Source of the DNA: CAAFZY01 sp964410325
Lineage (GTDB): Bacteria > Pseudomonadota > Alphaproteobacteria > RF32 > CAG-239
Direction: 5' to 3'
NCBI GenBank assembly: GCA_964410325.1
Contig: CAYPFN010000009.1
Location: 1-64,000, forward strand
Length of the DNA stretch: 64,000 nt
Positions within the stretch are counted from its first letter, which is position 1, and every line of letters begins with the position of its first letter. The notes under the pieces were generated by a model that worked only from the letters and a program-made list of their open reading frames with translations, ran no database searches and had not been told where the DNA came from. Positions 1 to 8,535 of the stretch are shown here, one piece after another. Both the position numbers and the translations under genes were made by a program.

Positions 1-6
1 ATAGAA

Positions 7-70
7 CAACCTCCGTAAAAGGCTCATACGACTCATTATAAACCGTTTTTTTTTTGCAACTTTAAAGTAA
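7..70 (+). repeat. Dispersed repeat, copy 1 (upstream of dnaK)
   Basis: A 64-base stretch that recurs at 10861-10917 in the same orientation. The copies share the cores CTCCGT, CATTATAAACCG and GCAACTTTAAAGTAA. They differ by a few substitutions and two length changes, one of them in the T run (10 T here, 6 T in the other copy). Both copies are intergenic and neither has a gene inside. Copy 1 starts close to the window edge, so it may extend further left. Function unknown. Confidence 0.75.
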
Positions 71-195
71 CTTCGCGGCATTTCAGTGGCTAGTTAAAAT
101 AACGCGCCCAAGGCGACCTTCTTCACGGCTGTGAGCAAAAGTCAGTTTCCTGTTTTGAGGCTCTGTAAAGATTTATAAAAAAAGTTGCTGCAGCA

Positions 196-225
196 CTTGC
201 TTAAATCAAAATCGTTACCTATATA
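196..225 (+). promoter_or_regulatory. Probable RpoH (heat-shock) promoter of dnaK
   Basis: CTTGCT at 196-201 is followed after a 16-base spacer by CCTATATA at 218-225. This fits the alphaproteobacterial RpoH pattern (CTTG-type -35, CCTAT-type -10), and heat-shock control of dnaK is expected. A Shine-Dalgarno AAGGA lies just upstream of the dnaK ATG. The match is by eye; the transcription start is not known. Confidence 0.5.
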
Positions 226-270
226 ACCTGTTAGAAAGTAGTTTTAATTAAAAAAATAAGGATTTTAGAT

Positions 271-2199
271 ATGAGCAATAAAGTTATAGGTATTGACTTA
301 GGTACGACCAACTCCTGCTTTGCTGTTATGGAAGGTGGCGAAGCGAAGGTTTTGGAAAATTCTGAAGGTGCGCGTACCACGCCTTCCATGGTAGCTTTTA
401 CAGATGCGGAACGCTTGGTCGGCGCTGCTGCCAAACGCCAGGCTGTAACCAACCCGGAAAACACGCTGTTTGCTATTAAGCGTTTAATCGGTCGTCGCTA
501 TGATTCTGCGGAAGTCCAAAAAGACAAAGCTACGGCGCCGTTCAAAATTATTGAAGGCGACAACGGCGATGCCTGGGTTGAAGTAAAAGGTCAAAAATAT
601 GCTCCGTCGCAGATTTCTGCAATTGTTCTGCAGAAAATTAAGGAATATGCCGAAAGTTATCTTGGCGAGAAAATTGAAAAAGCCGTCATTACCGTTCCGG
701 CGTATTTTAATGATTCTCAACGTCAGGCCACCAAAGACGCTGGTAAGATTGCCGGACTTGACGTTTTGCGTATTATCAATGAGCCAACAGCGGCGGCTTT
801 AGCTTATGGCTTGGATAAAAAGGCCGCTGGTACAATAGCGGTTTATGACCTTGGTGGTGGCACATTTGATATTTCCATTTTGGAAATCGGTGACGGCGTG
901 TTCGAAGTAAAATCCACTAACGGCGATACGTTCTTGGGCGGTGAAGACTTTGACCAGCGTATCGTAAACTATCTGGCGGATGAATTTAAAAAAGAGTCTG
1001 GCATTGATTTGAAGAATGATCGTCTGGCCTTGCAACGCTTGAAAGAAGCCGCGGAAAAAGCCAAAATCGAGCTTTCTTCAGCCACGCAGACAGATGTCAA
1101 TCTGCCGTTTATTACAGCGGATCAAACCGGTCCGAAACATTTAAACATCAAACTAACCCGCGCCAAGCTTGAAGCTTTGGTTGAAGATTTGATTGATAAG
1201 ACAGTTGCCCCGTGTGAAAAAGCTTTAGCTGATGCTGGTTTAAAAGCCGGAGACATTAGCGAGGTTATTTTAGTCGGCGGTATGACCCGTATGCCGAAAG
1301 TTCAGGAAAAAGTAAAAGAAATTTTCGGCAAGGAAGCGCATAAGGGCGTTAACCCGGATGAAGTTGTTGCCGTCGGCGCAGCCATTCAGGGCGGTGTTTT
1401 GATGGGCGATGTTAAAGACGTGTTGTTGTTAGATGTAACGCCGTTGTCTTTAGGTATTGAGACTTTAGGTGGCGTATTTACCCGCCTGATTGATCGTAAC
1501 ACTACGATTCCAACCCGCAAATCGCAAGTATTTTCCACGGCTGAAGACGGACAAACTGCGGTAACAATCCGCGTCTTCCAGGGCGAGCGTGAAATTGCCG
1601 CCAATAATAAACTGTTAGGTCAGTTTGATTTGGTTGGAATTCCGCCGGCACCACGTGGCATGCCGCAAATTGAAGTAACATTTGATATTGATGCTAACGG
1701 CATTGTCAATGTTTCGGCAAAAGATAAGGCAACCGGAAAAGAACAGGCGATTCGCATTCAGGCCTCCGGTGGTTTGTCTGACGCTGATATCGAAAAAATG
1801 GTTAAAGACGCTGAGGCTAACGCCGAAGCCGATAAGAAGAAAAAAGAGGAAGTTGAGGCGCGCAATCAGGCGGAAGCCTTAATCCACTCCACCGAAAAAA
1901 CCTTAAAAGAAAATGCTGATAAGATCAGCGCGGCCGATAAGACGGCAATTGAAGATGCTGTTGCAACGTTGAAAACAGCACTTGAGGGTACCGATACGGC
2001 AGCTATTAAGGAAAAGAGCGATGCTTTGATGCAGGCTTCTTTAAAATTAGGCGAGGCTATGTATAAAGCCCAAGGCGCGGCAGCCGGAGCTGACGCTTCT
2101 TCCGCCGGTGCGGCCGGCGCCGACATGGGTGCTCAAAATACTTCTAGCAGCGCTGGCGATGATAAAGTTGTTGATGCCGACTATGAAGAAGTTAAATAA
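271..2199 (+). CDS. dnaK: Molecular chaperone DnaK (Hsp70)
   Basis: The 642-residue product is the ATP-dependent cytoplasmic Hsp70 that binds exposed hydrophobic segments of unfolded proteins, working with DnaJ and GrpE. The N-terminal actin-like ATPase domain starts with IGIDLGTTNSC and contains the phosphate-2 motif VYDLGGGTFDIS near residue 190. The substrate-binding beta domain and alpha lid follow. The tail is Ala/Gly-rich and ends in an acidic DADYEEVK, typical of proteobacterial DnaK. Length is normal. The ATG is preceded by AAGGA. dnaJ does not follow, since an intrinsic terminator comes directly after the stop, so dnaK is transcribed alone here. Confidence 0.98.
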   Translation: MSNKVIGIDLGTTNSCFAVMEGGEAKVLENSEGARTTPSMVAFTDAERLVGAAAKRQAVTNPENTLFAIKRLIGRRYDSAEVQKDKATAPFKIIEGDNGDAWVEVKGQKYAPSQISAIVLQKIKEYAESYLGEKIEKAVITVPAYFNDSQRQATKDAGKIAGLDVLRIINEPTAAALAYGLDKKAAGTIAVYDLGGGTFDISILEIGDGVFEVKSTNGDTFLGGEDFDQRIVNYLADEFKKESGIDLKNDRLALQRLKEAAEKAKIELSSATQTDVNLPFITADQTGPKHLNIKLTRAKLEALVEDLIDKTVAPCEKALADAGLKAGDISEVILVGGMTRMPKVQEKVKEIFGKEAHKGVNPDEVVAVGAAIQGGVLMGDVKDVLLLDVTPLSLGIETLGGVFTRLIDRNTTIPTRKSQVFSTAEDGQTAVTIRVFQGEREIAANNKLLGQFDLVGIPPAPRGMPQIEVTFDIDANGIVNVSAKDKATGKEQAIRIQASGGLSDADIEKMVKDAEANAEADKKKKEEVEARNQAEALIHSTEKTLKENADKISAADKTAIEDAVATLKTALEGTDTAAIKEKSDALMQASLKLGEAMYKAQGAAAGADASSAGAAGADMGAQNTSSSAGDDKVVDADYEEVK

Positions 2200-2216
2200 T
2201 ATGCAGTCTTTGTGAT

Positions 2217-2258
2217 AAAAAGAAGACCTACCGGCCAAACCAGTGGGTCTTCTTTTTT
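2217..2258 (+). terminator. Intrinsic terminator of dnaK
   Basis: AAGAAGACC pairs with GGTCTTCTT around a loop of about 20 bases and is followed by a T run. It lies 18 bases after the dnaK stop. Confidence 0.85.
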
Positions 2259-2311
2259 GCTTTTTTTCTGATTAACCAAGGTTTATCCGCTAAATTTAAC
2301 GCCGATAGATG

Positions 2312-2720
2312 CTAATCTGGAACTTTTTGCCCGCTACCGCCAATCTCGCAGACGATTGTGGATGAGGAGTTAATTGATGTTGTTTTGATGTTACCGGCTG
2401 TAAGACTGGAAGTTGTATTTAAATTTGTACAAACACTTACTTGAGTATTGTTGACAACAGCAAACGCGCCGCAAACTTTTTATGCCGCTGAAGCCGTAGT
2501 CGTGTCATAGGATTCGCGGCAAGATACCCTCGGTGTACTGCTACTGCAATTTCCGCTATTTGAACTTAAAACATAATATATTTTTCGCGAACTATGATCG
2601 ACATTTGTGGAGCATTTATATATAATTACCTTCAGAGCCTGAACGAGTAATGGTTATGCCACCCTCGGTTTTATAAGCATGATAACGGCCACATCTGCCA
2701 CTAAAATGAGAAAATAACAT
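2312..2720 (-). pseudogene. Decayed Ser/Thr- and Cys-rich protein gene, minus strand
   Basis: The 560 bases between the dnaK terminator and rlmH hold no intact gene, but the minus strand shows a coherent broken frame. From ATG at 2720 it reads MLFSHFSGRCGRYHAYKTEG. It continues after a one-base shift in a TATATATAA tract near 2627-2635 through a Ser-rich segment (SSNSGNCSSSTPRVSCRES), and crosses an in-frame TAA at 2480-2482. It ends with VCGAFAVVNNTQVSVC and VCEIGGSGQKVPD before the stop at 2312-2314. The composition (Cys pairs, Ser/Thr/Asn/Gly) suggests an exported pilin- or adhesin-like protein. The family is not recognised; the reading is inference from frame continuity. Confidence 0.5.
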
Positions 2721-2818
2721 GAATTATTTTTCTTTTGCGTGAGCATTTTGCTCGGTTTTGTTAAAAAGTATTTACTTTTGCCGTTTTATCTATCATAAAA
2801 GACCCAAAAGGAAAAATC

Positions 2819-3259
2819 ATGAAAGTTTATATTTTCGCCATCGGTAAATGTCGCCGTAGTTCTCCGGAATATGCATTAATAGAAGAATATGCCAAACGTT
2901 CGGGCTGGCATATTGTCATTAAAGAAAAAGATAATGCCGTCCAAACGGAAGAGGCGGAATTTTTATTGAATAATATTCCACAGGGAGCCAAGGTTGTTGT
3001 TTTAGATGAACGTGGCGAAAATATGGAAAGCGTAAAACTGGCCGATAAAATTGAAAATTGGATGTTAAACGGTTGTTCGGAAATTTGTTTTTTAATCGGC
3101 GGTGCTGATGGGCATCTGGAAACGACTCGCAAGCGGGCGGACATGATTTTATCTTTCGGAAAGCTTACTTTGCCACACATGCTGGCGCGGGTAGTCTTGG
3201 TCGAACAAATTTATCGCGTTCAAACAATTATCAACGGCCATCCTTATCATCGGCAGTAA
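2819..3259 (+). CDS. rlmH: 23S rRNA (pseudouridine1915-N3)-methyltransferase RlmH
   Basis: A SPOUT-class methyltransferase of 146 residues that methylates pseudouridine 1915 in helix 69 of 23S rRNA on assembled ribosomes, using S-adenosylmethionine. Family marks seen are VVVLDERG in the middle, the knot motif FLIGGADGH around residues 93-101, LSFGKLTLPHMLARVVLVEQIYR, and the C-terminal HPYHRQ. It is slightly shorter than the usual ~155 residues but complete. The start is supported by AAAGGA about 6 bases upstream. The usual partner rsfS is not adjacent. Confidence 0.96.
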   Translation: MKVYIFAIGKCRRSSPEYALIEEYAKRSGWHIVIKEKDNAVQTEEAEFLLNNIPQGAKVVVLDERGENMESVKLADKIENWMLNGCSEICFLIGGADGHLETTRKRADMILSFGKLTLPHMLARVVLVEQIYRVQTIINGHPYHRQ

Positions 3260-3332
3260 TAATCAGCAATAACGATGGAAAGGAGTTTTGCCACCAGAGA
3301 AAAAAGCCACCACGGAATTGATATAAACAGAT

Positions 3333-3356
3333 AAAAAAAGCCGCCTTAACGGCGGT
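3333..3356 (-). terminator. Intrinsic terminator for the small minus-strand gene
   Basis: CCGCC at 3341-3345 pairs with GGCGG at 3351-3355. The run of seven A at 3333-3339 gives a U tract on the minus strand, so it ends transcription from the 53-codon gene at 3394-3555. It may also slow rlmH readthrough. Confidence 0.75.
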
Positions 3357-3393
3357 TCTTATTATTATGAAATATTTTTTAGGGTAGAAAATT

Positions 3394-3555
3394 TTAACGG
3401 GTCGCTTGTTTTTTTTGCACAGAAACTGTGTTAGATTTGGATTCTGCAACATTCTGTACAAATTTTTCCAAAGCTTTCGGTGTCGGAATTTCACGGTTTT
3501 CACCGCTTCCGAGTTTCTTTCCGCCAAACTTGGCTTGCATAATTGCTTTACTCAT
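3394..3555 (-). CDS. Small basic protein of unknown function (53 aa)
   Basis: A short gene with good signals: ATG at 3555 read leftwards, a strong Shine-Dalgarno AAGGAAAAAAG just before it, a clean 53-codon frame, and an intrinsic terminator 38 bases beyond the stop. The product begins MSKAIMQAKFGGKKLGSGEN, followed by a short helix-like stretch (ALEKFVQNVAESK) and a basic tail. No membrane segment, signal peptide or Cys is present. I do not recognise the family. Its own start and stop signals are the main reason to believe it is real. Confidence 0.65.
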   Translation of the reverse strand: MSKAIMQAKFGGKKLGSGENREIPTPKALEKFVQNVAESKSNTVSVQKKQATR

Positions 3556-3730
3556 CTTTTTTCCTTTCTTAAGGCTGTTTTGTCTATCTTAAGCATATTT
3601 CCAGAGTTTTGTCAAGTATTTTTGCACAAGCTTTTCAACAAATTGATATTTTGATGAAATAATTAATGCAAATATAACCTTTTTCGGCTAATTTAACAAC
3701 AATTATTCAAATGACTGTGGAAATATTAAA

Positions 3731-5338
3731 ATGTCTTTATTTAAATCAATAGCCACCTTTGGCAGTTTTACATTTGTCAGCCGAATTACCGGTTTTCTGC
3801 GGGATATGGTTTTGGCTAACATGCTTGGAGCCGGCGTGGTTTCCGATGCTTTTTTTGTTTCGTTCAAGCTACCGAATTTATTCCGCAGTCTTTTTGCCGA
3901 AGGTGCTTTTACGAGTGCTTTTGTGCCGATTTTTTCCCAAAAGCTTGTCAGTGAAGGCAAAAAGAAGTCAATGCATTTTGCCTCTGAGGCGATTTCGATT
4001 CTGGTATTCTTTTTATTGTTATTTGTTATCTTGTTTGAAATTTTGATGCCTTATGTGGTAAATGTTTTGGCGCCGGGCTTTGTTCATGATGCCGGAAAAA
4101 TAGAACTGGCAACGTCGTTATGCCGGATAACTTTTCCTTTTTTATTATTTATTTCGGTTGTTTCTTTTCAAGCTGGCGTTTTAAATTCATTTGAAAAATT
4201 TGCCGCGCCCGCTGCCGCTCCGGTAATCCTTAATTTGGTTATGATTGCCTCTGTTTTCGTTTTTGTGCCGTTTAGTACTACGCCAGCACATGGTTTTGCC
4301 GTCGGCATAACGGTTGCGGGCTTTTTGGAAATTTTATGGCTGGAATATTTTTTAAAACGTCAAAACGCCAAAATTCACCCGTATTTTCAAATAAATAAAA
4401 TCTTGCATAATCCGGAAATCAAAACCTTGTTTAAACGGATTGCGCCAGGTGTGGTCGGTGCTGGTATTTATCAAATTAATATGGTAGTGGATACAATTCT
4501 TGTTTCCCTAGTTGGAACCGGCGCTATTTCCTGGTTATATTATGCAAACCGTCTGCAGCAATTGCCTTTGGGAGTGGTCGGTGCTGCCATAAGCGTGGCG
4601 CTTTTGCCGATTCTCTCTAAACAATTGAAGGCCAAAGCGCTTGAAGAAAGCCGCCAAACCCAAGATAAAGCGGTTGAATATGGGGCGCTACTTTCTTTTC
4701 CGGCAGCAGTGTTGATGATTGTGCTGGCGCGTCCAATTATTAACATTTTATTTGAACACGGGCGTTTCACAGCCGCTGATACACAGATGACGGCTTATGC
4801 TGTAATTGCTTATTCGGTCGGACTGCCCTGTTACGTCATTGTCAAAGCTTTAATGCCGAACTTTTTTGCCCGTGGCGATACGGTAACGCCGGTAAAATAC
4901 AGCGCTGTCGTATTCCTGACCAATTTTATCTTTAATCTGATATTAATGCGTCCATTCGGCCATGTTGGTATAGCCACGGCCACAACAATTGCTGCTTTTG
5001 TTTCGCTGTTCCAATATTTTTATGGTTTGAAGAAACGCGGTTTTTGGCGCATATCCGCTGCCTTAAGTTACAAAATATTAAAAATTGTGATTTGTTCGCT
5101 GTTAATGGGCGCGGCGGTTTTAGGCGGCGAGTACATTCTGAATTTAGGCATTGGCGACTGGTTTAAACTAAAAATTATCCTCAAATTATGCATATTAAGC
5201 GGATTAGGCATTTTCGGGCTTGCAACTTTTCTGTTTCTGGCTAAAATAACAAATACCTTGGATGTTTCGGAAATATACAAGCTTATGAAAAAGAAAAGAG
5301 GTGCTGATGCCAAACAAATTTCAGAAAGAAACGGTTAA
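3731..5338 (+). CDS. murJ: Lipid II flippase MurJ
   Basis: An inner-membrane MOP-superfamily flippase of 535 residues that moves lipid II to the periplasmic face for peptidoglycan synthesis. The N-terminus shows the family signature: SRITGFLRDMVLANMLGAG, then SDAFFVSFKLPNLFRSLFAEGAF and AFVPIFSQ in the first 70 residues. About 14 hydrophobic segments follow. The length is typical (510-540). It overlaps the next gene by 32 bases, so the two are probably co-transcribed and translationally coupled. Confidence 0.96.
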   Translation: MSLFKSIATFGSFTFVSRITGFLRDMVLANMLGAGVVSDAFFVSFKLPNLFRSLFAEGAFTSAFVPIFSQKLVSEGKKKSMHFASEAISILVFFLLLFVILFEILMPYVVNVLAPGFVHDAGKIELATSLCRITFPFLLFISVVSFQAGVLNSFEKFAAPAAAPVILNLVMIASVFVFVPFSTTPAHGFAVGITVAGFLEILWLEYFLKRQNAKIHPYFQINKILHNPEIKTLFKRIAPGVVGAGIYQINMVVDTILVSLVGTGAISWLYYANRLQQLPLGVVGAAISVALLPILSKQLKAKALEESRQTQDKAVEYGALLSFPAAVLMIVLARPIINILFEHGRFTAADTQMTAYAVIAYSVGLPCYVIVKALMPNFFARGDTVTPVKYSAVVFLTNFIFNLILMRPFGHVGIATATTIAAFVSLFQYFYGLKKRGFWRISAALSYKILKIVICSLLMGAAVLGGEYILNLGIGDWFKLKIILKLCILSGLGIFGLATFLFLAKITNTLDVSEIYKLMKKKRGADAKQISERNG

Positions 5339-6317
5339 ACGCCACGTAAAAGAAATTTTAAAAGTTATCCGGCGTATAAGTCTGCAAGCCAAAGAACGAA
5401 TTGTTCCAAGCTTACGTTTTATTCGCAAATCATGGAAATCAATTGCGATTATTCTGCCAGCTTTCTTACTTTTGTATTATATTATCGGCAGTTGGGCTAC
5501 TCATCATATTGATAAAACACTAATAGATAATATGTCCAGACCAGACAAGGGGCTGGTGGTTGTTGATTCGATGGCGCGGCTGATTACCCGCGAGGTAGAC
5601 GACCATATGTGGACACCAAATCTGCCGTTTGTTTTTCCTGGTTATGTCCTCGATAATATGCCACAATATCAGCTGGGCATTGTTCAGTCTTTAAAATCTG
5701 TAGCGCAGGTTTTGGCACGTAGCTATGATTCGCCAGATTTGAATAAAGCGGCGGAACTTTTAAAGTATCCCGGCAACATATGGCTTCTTTCCAAGACTGA
5801 AAACTTATCTTTAGCGCCGTCTTCCGGAGCCCAGTATCGCAAAGCGCGCAGAGCTTTGCTACAGTTTAATGATAAACCGCTGATGCCCAAGGCTGCGCCG
5901 GATAGAATTTTAACGGATGTATTGCGGAACATAGCAAAAAGTCTTGGTAAAATAACGCTGGATATTGAAAAACAGGTGAGAGAGTATAGCTCTAACTGGA
6001 TAGATAATCAGGCGGATAATGTGTTTTATTATAATCAGGGAAAGCTATATAGTTTTTATGTTATTTTAAAAGCGCTTGCCGAAGATTTTAAGCCACAGAT
6101 TTTGGCAATGGAACAATATGAAAACTGGACTTTTTTAAACAAAACTTTGGAAGACGGTTTTCTTTTAGAGCCGTTGGTGGTGCGTAATGGCCGGCCAGAT
6201 AGCGCCATTACGCCGAATCACTTGCTGGTGTTGGGTTATTATGCGGCAAAAGCTGATTTGCAGCTTAATAAAATCATTGGGGCTTTGATAAAGCGGGAAG
6301 GGATTGATGCTCATTAA
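5307..6317 (+). CDS. DUF2333 family membrane-anchored protein
   Basis: A 336-residue protein matching the alphaproteobacterial/gammaproteobacterial DUF2333 family by overall layout. A basic N-terminus is followed by one transmembrane segment around residues 48-65 (IAIILPAFLLLYYIIGS) and a periplasmic domain with DSMARLITREVD and NMPQYQLGIVQSL. No catalytic motif is visible and the function is unknown. ATG at 5307 is preferred over GTG at 5301 because AAGAGG sits five bases before it. The gene lies inside the murJ end and overlaps the start of the Nfu gene, which suggests an envelope role by context only. Confidence 0.8.
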   Translation: MPNKFQKETVKRHVKEILKVIRRISLQAKERIVPSLRFIRKSWKSIAIILPAFLLLYYIIGSWATHHIDKTLIDNMSRPDKGLVVVDSMARLITREVDDHMWTPNLPFVFPGYVLDNMPQYQLGIVQSLKSVAQVLARSYDSPDLNKAAELLKYPGNIWLLSKTENLSLAPSSGAQYRKARRALLQFNDKPLMPKAAPDRILTDVLRNIAKSLGKITLDIEKQVREYSSNWIDNQADNVFYYNQGKLYSFYVILKALAEDFKPQILAMEQYENWTFLNKTLEDGFLLEPLVVRNGRPDSAITPNHLLVLGYYAAKADLQLNKIIGALIKREGIDAH

Positions 6318-6852
6318 CATACAAATGACAAATGATAAGAACATTCGAAATTTTTATCCCGAAGAGCGGATTTTTAAAACTGGAATTTCTGAATATGCCG
6401 ATGCCAAATCATTGCGTAAATCGCCTTTAGCTGAGGCTATTTTTGATTTAGGCGGCGTTAAAAGCGTTCTGATTGCACCAGATATGGTTTCCGTCACCAA
6501 AGAATCTTCTGCCTCTTGGGCGGATTTAAGCCCGCAGATTATGGCTGAAATTTTGGATTTTGCCGCTACCGGTGCCACCGCTGTTGTTGAAAAGCAAACT
6601 GCGACGGAAACTGATTTTGAACTCATGAAAAAAATATCCGGTCTTGTTGCCGCACGGATTCGTCCAGCGCTCAACCGCGACGGCGGCGATATAGAACTTA
6701 AAAGTTTTGAAAACGGTATCCTTTGGGTAGAATTGACCGGAAAATGCGCCGGATGTCCTTACGCCATGCGGACTTTAAAAGACGGTGTGGAAAAGATACT
6801 TAAAAGCTATATTCCCGAAATTAATGAAGTCAAACCGGTTGGTGAAGAATGA
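6307..6852 (+). CDS. nfuA: Nfu-type iron-sulfur cluster carrier (NifU C-terminal domain)
   Basis: A scaffold/carrier that delivers Fe-S clusters to apo-proteins. The N-terminal Nfu_N domain (about residues 1-85) is followed by the NifU-like C-terminal domain (about 105-178), with IRPALNRDGGDIELKSF and the cluster-binding CAGC pair. Length is 181 residues. ATG at 6307 gives MLINIQ, matching the usual MLIQTE start of the family, and GGAAGGGA lies just upstream. It overlaps the preceding gene by 11 bases and the following Bax-like gene by 4 bases, so it sits in the middle of a tight operon. An Fe-S carrier fits a genome with a hydrogenase, but Nfu is also general housekeeping. Confidence 0.92.
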   Translation: MLINIQMTNDKNIRNFYPEERIFKTGISEYADAKSLRKSPLAEAIFDLGGVKSVLIAPDMVSVTKESSASWADLSPQIMAEILDFAATGATAVVEKQTATETDFELMKKISGLVAARIRPALNRDGGDIELKSFENGILWVELTGKCAGCPYAMRTLKDGVEKILKSYIPEINEVKPVGEE

Positions 6853-7823
6853 AAAAATTTTTTTTAATGTTATTAATCTTGTGTTTTACGTCGGGAATTT
6901 GCTTTTCGGAAGATAATGTTGCCGCAGAAAAAAACTCAATCTCTGCCGCCTTGCCGGAAAAGCAAAAACAAGAAAAATCTTCGGCAAAAATAGCTATTAA
7001 CAACAGCGGCGCATATTTAAGCGATTTTTCCGTAGCGGAACTGATAGATATGTTCCAATATCTGGAATATGATGAATATATTAAACTTCCGGGCAATGAA
7101 TATCCGCGTATTTTTGTAAAAAATATTCCGTATGATTTTGCTTCTTTTTCAAATCAGACGGAGCGCAACCGCCTGTTCGTCCAAATTTTAATGCCTTTGG
7201 CTTTAAAAGTAAATAATGAAATTTTAAAGGAGCGGGCATATTTGGACGCCGTTGCTTACAGTTTTGAACAAGAGCATGATTTTGGCGAAGCCGAAACCTA
7301 TTATTTAGAGCTTTTGGCTGAAAAATATGATGTAACGACGCCATTTAAGGGTACGCGCCGGCATATGAAGCTTTTAAAAGAACTAACCCGCCGAGTGGAT
7401 ATTGTGCCTCCCTCAATTTTAATTGCTGCCGCTGCCGTTTATACTAATTGGGGCACATCTAGGATTGCCGTGCAAGGCAATAACTTATATAAAGCGCGGG
7501 ATTGGTACACGACTGAAGGCCTAGAGCCGATAGGCGAAGATGATGATTCATACCGTTATCATATATATCCCTCATTGGAAGAATCTATTCGCACTTATAT
7601 TTTACATGTGAATTCTCATATTAAGTATCAACAGTTTTGGAATTCGCGCAAAGAATCCCGCCGCCGCGGCTCGGTCATTTACGGAAAACGTATGGATTGG
7701 ACTTTTGTTTTGGATAATAATTTAAAAAATTATGCCGGTCTGTTGGATTATACGCTGACGTATTATAAATTTTTCTACCTAGATGAAGCAACGCTGGAGA
7801 AGGAGTATGAGTTTAAAAATTAA
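6849..7823 (+). CDS. Bax-like glucosaminidase-fold protein with altered active site
   Basis: An exported 324-residue protein. The signal peptide is MKKFFLMLLILCFTSGICFS, and the C-terminal half (about 155-300) resembles the Bax/glucosaminidase (GH73-like) domain, with VPPSILIAAA, WGTSR, GNNLY and YPSLEESIRTYILHVNSH. In this family the catalytic acid is the Glu of the ESxWGTSR motif. Here the aligned residues are YTNWGTSR (Tyr198), so the Glu is missing. It therefore may bind peptidoglycan without cleaving it, or use another residue. It starts 4 bases inside the Nfu gene and overlaps gloB by 17 bases. Confidence 0.8.
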   Translation: MKKFFLMLLILCFTSGICFSEDNVAAEKNSISAALPEKQKQEKSSAKIAINNSGAYLSDFSVAELIDMFQYLEYDEYIKLPGNEYPRIFVKNIPYDFASFSNQTERNRLFVQILMPLALKVNNEILKERAYLDAVAYSFEQEHDFGEAETYYLELLAEKYDVTTPFKGTRRHMKLLKELTRRVDIVPPSILIAAAAVYTNWGTSRIAVQGNNLYKARDWYTTEGLEPIGEDDDSYRYHIYPSLEESIRTYILHVNSHIKYQQFWNSRKESRRRGSVIYGKRMDWTFVLDNNLKNYAGLLDYTLTYYKFFYLDEATLEKEYEFKN

Positions 7824-8535
7824 TCCTGTTTTGTGCCGTGCCGGTGTAATGGATAATTATGCCTATATTGTCACGGATGAAGAAACGGGAATAAGTGCGG
7901 TTATAGATGCGTCTGAAGCCGCACCGATTGTCCGCAGATGTCGGGAGCTGGATATAACGCCGCAATATATTTTGACCACGCATCATCATTTCGACCATGT
8001 CGGCGGCAATGAAGAATTGAAGACCCTTTATAATCTAAAAATTTTTGGTCCGGAAGCTGAAAGCGGATTAATCCCGGGAATTGATCGCGGGGTACGCGAT
8101 GGTGAGCGTTTTTATTTGTGGAAAAGGGCGGTTGAAGTTATCGGCGCGCCGGGTCATACGCTTGGCCATGTATTGTGGTATTTCCCGGATGACAAAGTTT
8201 TGTTTACCGGCGACGTGTTGTTTAATTTATGCATTGGTGGAATTTTTGAAGGCACGCCGAAGCAAATGTGGAACAGCCTGCAAAAGATAAAGCGTTTGCC
8301 AGATAATACTGATTTTTATCCTGGACATGAATATACGGTGCATTGTTTGGCAGATGCTTTAAAGCATGGCAACAGCGAATCTCTCCGAATTTACAGTGCG
8401 CATGCAAAAGGAAGGCTGGCAAACGGTTTGCCGGTTGCGCCGGTCAATTTAAATCTGGAAAAGCGGTGCAATCCGTATCTGCAAATTGAAGATGAAAAGA
8501 TTTTTGAACGTTTTTTTGATTTGCGGGAGAGATAA
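7807..8535 (+). CDS. gloB: Hydroxyacylglutathione hydrolase-like metallo-beta-lactamase (glyoxalase II)
   Basis: A 242-residue metallo-beta-lactamase-fold hydrolase. The dinuclear metal site is seen as TTHHHFDHVGG, GHTLGHVLWY, FTGDVLF and the final PGHEYT. The order GGIFEGTPKQMWNSLQKIKRLPD with PGHEYT is characteristic of glyoxalase II, which hydrolyses S-lactoylglutathione in methylglyoxal detoxification. The C-terminal extension NLEKRCNPYLQ also fits. ATG at 7807 is chosen over an upstream ATG at 7783 because GGAGAAGGAG precedes it and family proteins start there. The glutathione dependence is inferred from the family. Confidence 0.88.
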   Translation: MSLKINPVLCRAGVMDNYAYIVTDEETGISAVIDASEAAPIVRRCRELDITPQYILTTHHHFDHVGGNEELKTLYNLKIFGPEAESGLIPGIDRGVRDGERFYLWKRAVEVIGAPGHTLGHVLWYFPDDKVLFTGDVLFNLCIGGIFEGTPKQMWNSLQKIKRLPDNTDFYPGHEYTVHCLADALKHGNSESLRIYSAHAKGRLANGLPVAPVNLNLEKRCNPYLQIEDEKIFERFFDLRER

